Below, piece by piece: positions 22,724 to 33,400 of a stretch of 64,000 bases of DNA. Made by a program: the position numbers and the translations under genes. Each line of letters opens with the position of its first letter. Positions within the stretch are counted from its first letter, which is position 1. The notes under the pieces are model-generated. The model was not told the origin of the DNA, did no database searches, and worked only from the letters and a program-made list of their open reading frames with translations. This DNA is from Amphibalanus amphitrite (Eukaryota; Arthropoda; Thecostraca; Balanomorpha; Balanidae), in NCBI RefSeq assembly GCF_019059575.1, contig NW_024882029.1, positions 372,001 to 436,000 of the forward strand, in the 5' to 3' direction.

Positions 22724-22881
22724 ACCTGGCAGTAAGTACCTAATGAACTGAGTTGGTAGTAAGGAACCAAGGATGCTAACAGTCACATCCAGTCACTGAC
22801 TAGGTAATGCACCTATACTCAAGTCGGCATCAGTAACGCCAGCTTTACTGATACCCTCAAATCAATGATGCTTCACTTCTT

Positions 22882-24044
22882 AACCCGCGCCGGGCCGGTG
22901 CTCCGCGACTTCCGCGCCGGGCTGCTGTCTAACTCGGCTCCTGGGCCACGTAGCGACACGCGGTAAGCGGCATTCGAAAGAGCGTCAAAAATAATGACGG
23001 AAACACTTGGTCATTTTTTGGGTCAGGTCAAAGGCCAGGTCGCCAGAGGTCATCAAAGGTCAAATGTAGTCTATTTCAACAATTTTGGAAACTGCCAATG
23101 GCTAACTCGGGAACCAATAGAGCTACAGCGCCGCGGACAAGCGCATTCGATAGCCCTTTTACAGACCTTTCGGGGTATTGTCATCAGATTTGACCTCAGG
23201 TCAACGGTTTAGCCTCCAGAGGGCAAAAACTGTAAAAAAAGCAGTTTTCACGAAAACTGTTTTTCGGCAATAGCTTTTGATTCAAGAGTGCCACGACATT
23301 ACTTTTGGCAGCATCGTGTTCCTCTCGTCGAGACGCGTCGAATGAACTATTTGTTGACCTTGAAAGGTCATTTTGAAAATTTGACCTCAGGTCAAGGTCA
23401 TGACCTGACTGAATAGGGTCATGTTGCAATTTGCATATCAGTCGATCCGTATCGTTGAGCTGAATACATCTGACGTGTTTTCATCGCTCTAGCACGTCTT
23501 TGTCATAAGTTATAGCAAAAAACTGCAGGTGACCATTCATGACCTGAGATGACTTCAGGGGCACACAGAGGGCTCGCAGGTGCATTTTTCCGATTCAGTG
23601 TGTCATGTTAACCCTGTAACCCATGAACTGATATCTAAGAGGGTTTTGAACACCATTCATCCAAAATAGGTGCATTTCAATTTTCTCCTGTCGACTTACC
23701 TATAGGTAATGGAGAGGTCACAAAATTGACCTGACCTTAGGTCACCAATATCAAAATTTTGAGATATAAATTTTGTACATACTGTTACTCTTATCAATCG
23801 CTGAAAGTTTCAAGGTGATCATTCAGTAGTAGATGTAGCTATGTCGAGGATTGCAACTTTTTCTGAGGTGAGGTCACTTGACGTGACCTGTTGACATGAC
23901 CTTGAGAGCCCTGGGTCTGAAATTTTCACAACATGTGAAGAAAAGATGCATGAACAGGTGTGCCAAAAACGGTGGCTCGTATCTTAGATATCTGCAAAAA
24001 AACGCAGGGAGGGGTGTTCATACACCCCCGGGCCCGGCGCGGGT
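22882..24044. mobile_element. Element with CCCGCGCCGGGCC inverted ends and many AGGTCA sites
   Basis: Left end AACCCGCGCCGGGCC (from about 22882) and right end GGCCCGGCGCGGGT (to about 24044) are inverted repeats of 13-14 bp bounding 1.16 kb. The interior has no gene but is dense in AGGTCA/TGACCT motifs. Examples are AGGTCAAAGGCCAGGTC, TGACCTCAGGTCAACGG, CAAGGTCATGACCTGA and ATTGACCTGACCTTAGGTCA, spaced through 23020-23920. AGGTCA is the half-site of nuclear hormone receptors. Confidence 0.65.
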
Positions 24045-25091
24045 GAACTAATTAATAATCCATATCAGAGCATATTTTAACACATTTTTACTGCATTCCG
24101 AAGTTGAGCAGGAGGCAGATAGGTAGGTTGAGGTATTACCGCTATGACACTGACAGGGTACCTACTACGCATGTCATATGTAATTAAGAACCTATTGAAA
24201 CATTTATCGACGTCAATGTCGGTCTGAATGCTTCAGCTTCAGTTTGTACACCCACAATCAAACCGTAACCGGACAAATCTTCGTATGGCAATTCTTCGTC
24301 GCGCAATTCCTCGTCCGCATTTCTTCGTCCGCAAATCTTCGTCGGCGCATTTATTCGTGTCGCATAACTTCGTCTCGCATTTCTTCGTAAGTGCAAATAT
24401 TCGTAGCGCATTTTTTCGTATCCGCATTTCTTCGTACGCGCATTTCTTCGTCAAGCATTTTTTCGTCCACGCATTTCTTCGTCTACGCAAATCTTCGTCC
24501 GCATTTCTTCGTCCACGCAAATCTTCGTCTGCGCATATCTTCGTCCGCAAATCTTCGTCTCCGCAAATCTTCGTCCGCAAATCTTCGTCCGCATTTTTTC
24601 GTCCACGCATTTCTTCGTCTACGCAAATCTTCGTCCGCATTTCTTCGTCCACGCAAATCTTCGTCCCGGCAAATCTTCGTCCGCAAATCTTCGTCCGCAA
24701 AACTTCGTCCGCAAATCTTCGTCCGCAAATCTTCGTCCACAAATCTTCGTCCGCATTTTTCGTCCACACATTTCTTCGTCCACGCAAATCTTCGTCCGCA
24801 AATCTTTGTCTGCGCATATTTTCGTCCGCAAACCTTTGTCTCCGCTATCTTCGTCTCCGCAAACATTCGTCCACAAATGTGGTTCAATAAAACCATGAAG
24901 AAATATCAGACCATCAAGTGATTGACGAATTTAATGCATGGAATGGATAATCGAAACTTTTGATGTCAGGTAGATGAGGCCTGTCAGGTGAAGCTATTGT
25001 ATTTGGGAGCCGAGAATTGAAACATTCCATATCATTTGTGTCCCGGACATTCTTTTTTTGCGGTCGATGAATGACAATATAATCTCTTGTA

Positions 25092-25303
25092 CAGTCTGTC
25101 TTAAAAGTACCGCGCAAAGTGACGGTGGATCCATCAAGCCTGACCGAGGAAGGGCCTGCTATAATTTGAAAGTCACCGAACCAACTGACCTGGGGAATGG
25201 ACGAGGGTGTCAATTGCTTCGGTGACTCAAATTTAGCAGGCCCTTCCTCGGTCAGGCTTGATGGATCCACCGTCACTTTGCGCGGTACTTTTAAGACAGA
25301 CTG
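25092..25303. mobile_element. Tc1/mariner-type MITE inserted in one arm of the palindrome
   Basis: A 212 bp element has near-perfect inverted ends: CAGTCTGTCTTAAAAGTACC at left, and its inverse ending AAGACAGACTG at right. It is flanked by TA (25090-25091, 25304-25305). The arms are about 85 bp of almost perfect inverse sequence. The matching position in the other palindrome arm (near 26340-26355) lacks it and reads ...GGCGAGGGTACAATCGAGAT, the empty site. It inserted after the palindrome formed. Confidence 0.9.
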
Positions 25304-25652
25304 TACCCTCGCCGGCATAGGCGGCGGAACGGGGAGGGCACCGGCCACCGGGGCACCGTTCCCCTCTTTAATTTTGGCCTTTTAACAGTAGCCCTATGGG
25401 CGTTGCATGGAAAGAATGGGACTAAAAGTCGGCAGTGCCGTGCCCCCCCCCCTAATTGAAGGTGTTCCGCCGCTACTGCTCGCCGGACCTATTTGTTTTC
25501 TACATACACGCCGGCCGAGGGGGGGGGCGGGTACGACCCCCCCCCCCCATCGCCGTTTTGCCACCGGTGGAGCTAGCGCGTCGCGGAAAAAACGAGCGTG
25601 TGCGCCGTTACGAGACGCAGGGGTTAATACCCGATTTTAAGGCCTTCTAGGT

Positions 25653-26004
25653 CAGGGGTCGGCTTACAACCCGCGGGCCGGATCCGGCCAGGAGGGTGAC
25701 GGTTGGATCCGGCCCGCGACCATCTGACGTCCGGCCCGCGCAAGTTTTGTCTAGAAGTAGAATTAGACAAAAAACACCCGCAAATGGTGTTTATAAACTC
25801 ATGAAGTGTGCGAAGGAAGAACTATTGTGCCAAAGCACATTTAAGTCACTTTTATATCGGAGTCGATTTCTGAAGGAACCGCGGGCCGGAACACGACGTA
25901 AGTCGATGATATCAGCCGCGGGCCGGACGTCAGATGGTCGCGGGCCGGATCCAACCGTCACCCTCCTGGCCGGATCCGGCCCGCGGGCCGTAAGCCGACC
26001 CCTG
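25653..26004. mobile_element. hAT-like element at the palindrome centre
   Basis: Ends CAGGGGTCGGCTTACAACCC and ...GTAAGCCGACCCCTG, with inverted repeats of about 88 bp. The CAGGGGTCGGC start is typical of hAT superfamily ends. There are 352 bp and no transposase. Flanking sequence is itself inverted (CCTTCTAGGT / ACCTAGAAGG), so no direct 8 bp duplication can be read. Confidence 0.65.
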
Positions 26005-27454
26005 ACCTAGAAGGCCTTAAAATCGGGTATTAATCTCTGCGTCTCGTAACGGCGCACACGCTCGTTTTTTCCGCGACGCGCTAGTTCCACCAGTGGCGAA
26101 ACGGCGATGGGGGGGGGGGTCGTACCCGCCCCCCCCCTCGGCCGGCGTGTATGTAGAAAACAAATAGGTCCGGCGAGCAGTAGCGGCGGAACACCTTCAA
26201 TTAGGGGGGGGGGGGGCACAGCACTGCCGACTTTTAGTCCCATTCTTTCCATGCAACGCCCATAGGGCTACTGTTAAAAGGCCAAAATTAAAGAGGGGAA
26301 CGGTGCCCCGGACCCGGTGCCCTCGCCGATGCCGGCGAGGGTACAATCGAGATTATATTGTCATTCATCGACCGCGAAAAAAGAATGTCCGGGACACAAA
26401 TGATATGGAATGTTTCAATTCTCGGCTCCCAAATACAATAGCTTCACCTGACAGACCTCATCTACCTGACTTCAAAAGTTTCGATCATCCATTCCATGCA
26501 TTAAATTCGTCAATCACTTGATGGTCTGATATTTCTTCATGGTTTTATTGAACCACATTTGTGGACGAATGTTTGCGGAGACGAAGATAGCGGAGACAAA
26601 GGTTTGCGGACGAAAATATGCGCAAAGATTTGCGGAAGAAGATTTGCGTGGACGAAGAAATGCGTGGACGAAAAATGCGGACGAAGATTTGCGGACGAAG
26701 ATTTGCGGACGAAGTTTTGCGGACGAAGATTTGCGGACGAAGATTTGCGGACGAAGATTTGCCAGGACGAAGATTTGCCGGAACGAAGATTTGCGTGGAC
26801 GAAGAAATGCGGACGAAGATTTGCGTAGACGAAGAAATGCGTGGACGAAAAAATGCGGACGAAGATTTGCGGACGAAGATTTGCGGGGACGAAGATTTGC
26901 GGACAAAGATATGCGCAGACGAAGATTTGCGTGGACGAAGAAATGCGGACGAAGATTTGCGTAGACGAAGAAATGCGTGGACGAAAAAATGCTTGACGAA
27001 GAAATGCGCGTACGAAGAAATGCGGATACGAAAAAATGCGCTACGAATATTTGCGCTTACGAAGAAATGCGAGACGAAGTTATGCGACACGAATAAATGC
27101 GCCGACGAAGATTTGCGGACGAAGAAATGCGGACGAAGAATTGCGCGACGAAGAAATGCGATACGAAGATTTGTCCTGGAATCACAATCAAACTGCTTGC
27201 AGACTATCAGGCACAGTTTGAGTACCTACCTACACTGAGTACAGGGACTCTTGGGGCACTGATGAGACAGAAACCAAAACAGGTCAATATCAATAGCAAC
27301 AGATTGAGATACAGTATGGGAGGTTATCTTAAAAAATGACAAAAATAATGCAACAATAACATGTAATGCAACAACCTACTACGCATCAATATTTTTATAT
27401 AGACACCCACGGTATATGGACATGCCTAAGAGCTGGACTTTTTGCACGCGTTCC

Positions 27455-27470
27455 CCGCCAGGGGGCGCCA
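27455..27470 (+). promoter_or_regulatory. CTCF-like motif
   Basis: CCGCCAGGGGGCGCCA closely matches the core consensus of the CTCF insulator protein (CCASYAGRKGGCRS). It sits between a repeated 20 bp motif (27425-27444) and TGACGTCA-like sequence (27487). Binding is not shown by sequence alone. Confidence 0.45.
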
Positions 27471-28942
27471 CTGAGGAAGCACCCTCTGACGTCACGATAA
27501 AACTGCGCGCACTGTGCGCACGGGTCTGTAAGCAAGTAATATAGTGGTGGTTTCATGGTGGAAATTGGAATAAGTATTTTGACGTTGTAAAATTTCAAGC
27601 CGTTTTTGTGAAACTAATTAGTAAATGCATTTCAAAAGTATTTATTTAAAGTGTGAAAGGAGAATAATTAGAAGAACATGGATATTTTTGTTCCAATAGC
27701 TTATTATGTGAGACATGATCGGTACTAACGGGTACTTCTAAGAAGTAGTGAAGAAGTACCAAACAGCCTGCTCGGCTACGATCGTCAGCTGTCCTTTGGA
27801 GCTGGACTTCAACGCTGTAAAAAAATATGTGCTGAATTAATTTTTAGTTTCACCAAAATATAAGCAATTTATCATTTCTTTTTCACTTTTGTAATTATTG
27901 TTGAGTGAAGAGACATGTTGCTAGTTCTGACAATATAAATTATTAATAAAAAAACGAAATGCGACGGTAAGTATCTGCTACTAAATTATCACTTTAACCA
28001 AATACATGGAGAATCTCGCTACCATTGCTTATAAAACGTGCTTATCAATACACAAATGTTTTATTTCAGACAAGAAGGATTTATTTGCCTGAAGTCTTGC
28101 GTCATGTGCTACTGCTTTGATTCCAAAGACGCTCTCCGGGTCGGGGTAATTTAGTTCTTCATCGATCGATAAGAGATTTTGATTCCATTGATATCCAAAT
28201 TGATAAGCTCGGCACCATGGAGTAAGGGCGTCCCCACAGGGGTGACGCAGGAAATATGAATGACGTTTACACCGACAGTAGTTTCCCACAGCCGGCAATG
28301 GGAATCTCCTGTCGGTGTAAACGCCACTATAGTCCCATCCAACTCAAACACTGGGGAATATCCCCGCACTTTTGAGGACGGAAATCTATGGACCTGCTCG
28401 AAAAATAGTGGATAAAATACGGCGAGCTTTCAGTTTTATGGTTGGGTCTCCCTTCCGAGGCACATATTTACGGGGGATATTGGGTCATATTCCCCCGGCG
28501 TCCTGATGATCGACGCCCAGCTCAACGTCGAAGGCGCCCTGATACGCGGCACTGCTATCTGTGAAGGTGCCCAGGTTGCTGCCGCTCGAATTTTGGTCGC
28601 CTACTTAACAAAACCTCCGTTGGTGCCATCTCAGTTTCCTCGAGGTCTGGCAACCTTCACACGCCGTTGGCTACCTTGGCTGGCCGGCGACTCGTTCCCC
28701 TCGTGGCGACGCTCTTGACATCCAGTCAAAAGTTGGAGTGGCTGGCGCCCCCAATGGGGGCCGGGGAAGGGGCAGTGGGCCTCCACGTTGCTCTCTTCCC
28801 GAGCCTATGGTGAATTGGCTCAACTCTCCTCAATAGAATATGGATTCTGCACGCTGTATTAACATGGGCGTAGACACCACTACGGACAATACGGACAGTG
28901 GGTGTGACAATCAGTAGTGCATTCATATAGAGGGTGTCATAT

Positions 28943-29767
28943 ATGAGCGGAGAGGCAACAGTACAGCTGAGCGGAGAGACAACATTAAAACAACAGTACA
29001 GCTGGCGTTGCATGGAGCTGCAGGCAACCGGACAGCGGAGGCTTGCGAAAAATAAACAATTCGTCACTTCAACGTATAAACAATAGTATAAAAAGCAACA
29101 TAAACACATATTCTCATGGTCGAACCCATGCACTAGCGGCTCACGGCGGGCACAGGCACGCAGTGCGGTAGCGGTACCGGATCACACGTCATGGGCGTTG
29201 TCTCAGCATAGGTTGTTATGAGCGGAGAGGCAACAGTACAGCTGAGCGGAGAGACAACATTAAAACAACAGTACAGCTGGCGTTGCATGGAGCTGCAGGC
29301 AACCGGACAGCGGAGGCTTGCGAAAAATAAACAATTCGTCACTTCAACGTATAAACAATAGTATAAAAAGCAACATAAACACATATTCTCATGGTCGAAC
29401 CCATGCACTAGCGGCTCACGGCGGGCACAGGCACGCAGTGCGGTAGCGGTACCGGATCACACGTCATGGGCGTTGTCTCAGCATAGGTTGTTATGAGCGG
29501 AGAGGCAACAGTACAGCTGAGCGGAGAGACAACATTAAAACAACAGTACAGCTGGCGTTGCATGGAGCTGCAGGCAACCGGACAGCGGAGGCTTGCGAAA
29601 AATAAACAATTCGTCACTTCAACGTATAAACAATAGTAAAAGCAACATAAACACATATTCCCATGGTCGAACCCATGCACTAGCGGCTCACGGCGGGCAC
29701 AGGCACGCAGTGCGGTAGCGGTACCGGATCACACGTCATGGGCGTTGTCTCAGCATAGGTTGTTCGC
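28943..29767. repeat. 275 bp unit in three tandem copies
   Basis: Units start TATGAGCGGAGAGGCAACAG at about 28943, 29218 and 29493. The copies are nearly identical except at the start of the first (preceded by AGGGTGTCATA), a small deletion (AGTATAAAAAGC to AGTAAAAGC) and a T/C change in the third. An open frame on the minus strand repeats with the array. Near-identity implies recent amplification or homogenisation. Confidence 0.9.
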
Positions 29768-30206
29768 AATCTAGTTGAAGCCTAAGAAGACGGCCAGTGG
29801 GGTCTCACTGCTGCTGAGGCGACCTCGGAGACGATGCGTCGCCCCTCCTGTCGGCGACCTGCGGTGAGCAGGACTCCAGATAGCTGTCTGGCACGTTGCC
29901 GACACTGCCAGACGCTGTCAGCAGGCCTCACTGCTGCAAGTGATGTGCAGATGGACGCCAGGTGACTTCGTCTGCAGGCGATTCCGGAGACCGCGGCCTC
30001 ACCAGGCAGTACCACCTGCATCGCCATGTCGGTGTTTCTAGAAATGGAAAAATAACAGTATCGGTGAAGGACAAGCAATACAATGAATTCTGTTTTCCTC
30101 TCTTGCAGGTATACGTAATCTACAATTATCATTGTTCCTATTTCATTCAACTGAACCTGAAAATTCCATATTGGCACATTGTTTGACGAAATTTGTGTAG
30201 TTGGGA

Positions 30207-30379
30207 ACAGGGGCGACGCCACGGTGCGACGACTGGAGGGGACATTGACCATTTTGGAGGGGACGAGGACCATTTCAAGTCGATTCTTTCCATGCAACGC
30301 CATAGGCGAAATGTTAAAGTTTTAAAAAGTGGAGGGGACAAGATCCCCTCCGTTCCCCCCCCCCTGTGGCGACGCCCTC
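30207..30379. mobile_element. hAT-like MITE with 8 bp target duplication
   Basis: The element runs ACAGGGGCGACGCCACGG... to ...GTGGCGACGCCCTC with imperfect inverted ends. It is flanked by the direct repeat AGTTGGGA (30199-30206 and 30380-30387). The interior contains TTTCCATGCAACGCCATAGG, shared with the element at 43347-43508 and with the arms of the 24.3-27.2 kb palindrome. Confidence 0.8.
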
Positions 30380-30491
30380 AGTTGGGAAGCAGATTGTTTG
30401 AAATACATGTTTAGCTGAACAGTGCGGAAAATATTTCATTGATCACTATAGCTGCAACAAAAATACTGAGACAGAAAACATTTGCGCTTAC

Positions 30492-33400
30492 CAGCTGTCG
30501 CATCCGACCATCGGTGCTGCACTGATGCTGCTGCACTCCCCACATTCCCAGTACCTTAGGAGCGTCTTGGCTGTGAAAAGATTACATGAGTCATGGCGCA
30601 TACATGAATAGTAAGATGTTTTATATGTTTAACATCGCATAGCAAAGACACAACAGCTGGGAGTCAAGTGTAAGCCAAAGTGTAAGCCCTGCCATGTTTT
30701 GGGGCTTTGGTAAAAACTGGATTGCGTCAGCTGGCTGGCCAGCTGGCGACGCACGAAAGGTATTTAATTTTAGATATAAGCGCGGTAGTAGGATGGACAT
30801 AAATATTTCAAATGGCTTTAAATGAAAAATTGATTGGTAAATATTTATTCTTTTATATCTAGCATTGATATGTAAGAAGCTCTGCTAGCGCCACCATACG
30901 GCGCCAGCTGGCAAAAAATCCAGTTAATACCAGAGCCCATGTTTTGCAGACTGGATTTTAAGCAAGAAAAGCGTTGCTAAAAATGACGCTTGACGAAGCC
31001 TCATCCTACTGGGCTGTCTGACAAGTGACATGTCTCCCTGTAAAAAGCATGTGGCCCTTATATTGTATATATGATGAATATGTTAATAATGCAGAGAAAA
31101 CACAGTATAAATTATAGCCAACGTTTCATCTTAATCGACTTTGTCAAGGGTGTTTGAACAGCTTGAGATGAGTGAAGTGTAAAGGTACCTAGGTACATCT
31201 GAAAATAAACTGAATCTGCGTTCAATAAACATTGATTTTGATAATACATTTCACAAAACAACTGCTAATAACAATCATACTAAAATAGCACGACAGATAA
31301 CTAACAATCGCATGAAGAACTTCTTGATTCGCCTTGACGTCCGAACGAATGTTGTGAAGTTACACATTTGTCTTTTCTGCGCAGCATTTGTGTTTGCCAT
31401 TTACCGCACCAATGTTCGCCAGCGGTGGTGACTTTTCCTTACCTGCTCACGAAACGTCACACACAACATGACGTCACCCGAAGACGTCATCAAAAAGTCC
31501 AGCTCTTAGGCGTGTCCTATACGCATATTTACGTCTGGACAACGAGTTGCGTTGGAGAGTCCGGAAATAGTGGCGATTTCAGGACCGCAAGAATGGACCG
31601 TCATTGGAATGACTCTTTTTTAAACCGTGCACTGTTTTCGGCCGAAATTTAATAGTTACTACAAAATATTTTGTTATTACGTTTCCCTAAGAATGAATGC
31701 CATCAGGGCTAAATTTTTAATACTATTGCATTTTGTCAAGGAGCATATAGTGCTGTTATATTGCAGTTTTAGCGCGTTTGTTACAAAATATGAAGCGAAT
31801 AAGCGTCAGTGTAATTCATCAACAGTGGCAGAAGTTAACTTGAATGCTAATTGCTCTTGTCCATCCACTAAAATTTATTAAATATTTTGCTTTGTGTATT
31901 CCAAAAGGAGAGGAAACTATTTCATTTGTGCCTTCATGTCAGAATTGAAGGTGGATCATTAAATTTTCAACGCAGTTTACAACCCTAGAGAAAAAACCAT
32001 TAGAAACCATTAGGATTTTCTAATGGTTTCTAATGGTTTCTAATGGTCTTGAATGGTCTCTAATGGTTTTTGATGGTCTCTAATGGTATTCTAATGGTTT
32101 CTGATGGTTTTCTAATGGAAGTTGATGGTGCTCTAATGGTCTCTAATGGTGTCCTAATGGTTTCTAATGGTCTCCAATGGTGTTTGATGGTTTCTAATGG
32201 AATTTGAGCTGATGTTCTAATGGTCTAATGGTTTCTGATGGTTTTCTAATGGAAATTGATGGTGCTCTAATGGTCTCTAATGGTGTCCTAATGGTTTCTA
32301 ATGGTCTCCAATGGTGCTTGATGGTTTCTAATGGAATTTGATGGTACTCTAATGGTCTCTAATGGTGTCCTAATGGTTTCTAATGGTCTCCAATGGTGTT
32401 TGATGGTTTCTAATGGAATTTGATCTGATGGTCTAATGGTCTAATGGTCTCTAATGGTATTGTTATGGTTTCTGTTGGTCGCTAATGGTTTCAAATGGTA
32501 TACTTGGTGGTCTAATGGTTTCCTAATGGTTTTCAATTGTTTTGATTTTGGGCTCCAAACGGGTATTCTTTGGTTTCTGTTGGTGTTCTGATGACATCTT
32601 TTCATTTATGATGGTTTCAAAATTGTGATGGTCTAATGGTGTTCTAATGGTTTTTAATGGTCCTGTAATGGCTTTTTATTGATCTTGAATATGTTGTTAA
32701 ACACTAACTGTGCTTTATTATATAAGGAGTGCTGCATCGACAGCGGTCTGAACGATCGCTTTGAAACTTTCAGAGTTTCAGAGAAAAGTTATGAAAGAAC
32801 ACATTTTTCATAAAGATAGCTATTTTAGAATTTTTGCCCTCTGGAGGCTTCATTTAGTTCAGAGCTGAGGACACATGAAAAAGGGCTAATCCGGCGGCTT
32901 CTGGGCCTCTACGCCACCGCCCACCCGCCGGGCAATGGGGGGAGGGGGGAGGAAGCATATAGTTGCCCTGTTTCTGCGGCAATATCATCGTAACGCGAAG
33001 AGACAGAGAAGCAAAGCCTTGTCGATATACTCAGAAGTTTGCACACATATTCCTGAATAGCTAGCCGAGGTTGTGTCCGAATTTGGTGTGGATACCATTT
33101 GAAATGACGTAACAGTGACGTCAAAAGTCCAATTTCAGGTGAGCTTTCTTACGATATATCCGATATATTAGACTGAATATAACGGACCAAATGACATCCT
33201 TTGAATATAGAGGATATCACACAAAACATACGAGGCAACTTTATGCCCCCCCCCCCCCCCGTAGCGGCTCGTGAGTTAAAAGAGCCAAGATTACTTTACT
33301 ACCTACTCGAAAAGAGCTATCGAATGCGTTTTCCTGCGGCGTTGCAGGCTTTATTGGCTCCAGAGTTCTGCTCCGGTTTGTCAAAATTTGTTAAGAAATG

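Larger units (their letters stand above)
24272..27176. mobile_element. 2.9 kb palindrome (Foldback-like) with tandem-repeat arms
   Basis: 24272 onward (GGACAAATCTTCGTATGGCA) is the reverse complement of the sequence ending at 27176 (ATACGAAGATTTGTCC). The symmetry runs to the centre near 25828. The outer 630 bp of each arm is an array of a 12-14 bp unit, CGCAAATCTTCGTC / CGCATTTCTTCGTC. The inner arm is unique sequence plus a G/C-run segment. The arrays are open in several frames on both strands (RKSSSANLRPQIF-type repeats) only because the unit lacks stops; this is not a gene. Long inverted ends made of short tandem repeats are a known trait of Foldback/Galileo elements; that class is my inference. 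Confidence 0.85.
27425..31510. repeat. 20 bp inverted repeat pair 4.1 kb apart
   Basis: CCTAAGAGCTGGACTTTTTG at 27425-27444 is the exact inverse of CAAAAAGTCCAGCTCTTAGG at 31491-31510. Weaker matching continues outward (GTATATGGACATG versus GTATAGGACACG). Both copies lie near TGACGTCA sites. This may be the ends of an element or an inverted duplication of a promoter-like segment. Confidence 0.6.

Noticed and set aside
24228..24890. Long open frames on both strands (220, 192 and 176 codons), mirrored at 26514-27238
   Set aside because: They arise from a short tandem repeat that lacks stop codons in several frames. All frames are open at once, which is not expected of a gene.
28151..28393. 81-codon minus-strand segment as last exon of the unrecognised gene
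   Set aside because: It is in phase with exon 30492-30570 and ends in TAA, but it contains a 24 bp inverted repeat (GTTTACACCGACAG...) typical of a mobile element and no conserved motif. Kept only as a possibility in that gene's entry.
29380..29420. tRNA-like GGTCGAACCC motif in the 275 bp repeat
   Set aside because: It resembles a T-loop by eye, but no acceptor stem, D-arm or anticodon arm can be folded around it.
29782..30303. 173-codon minus-strand open frame
   Set aside because: It spans part of a hAT-like MITE and repeat-rich sequence, with no family resemblance.
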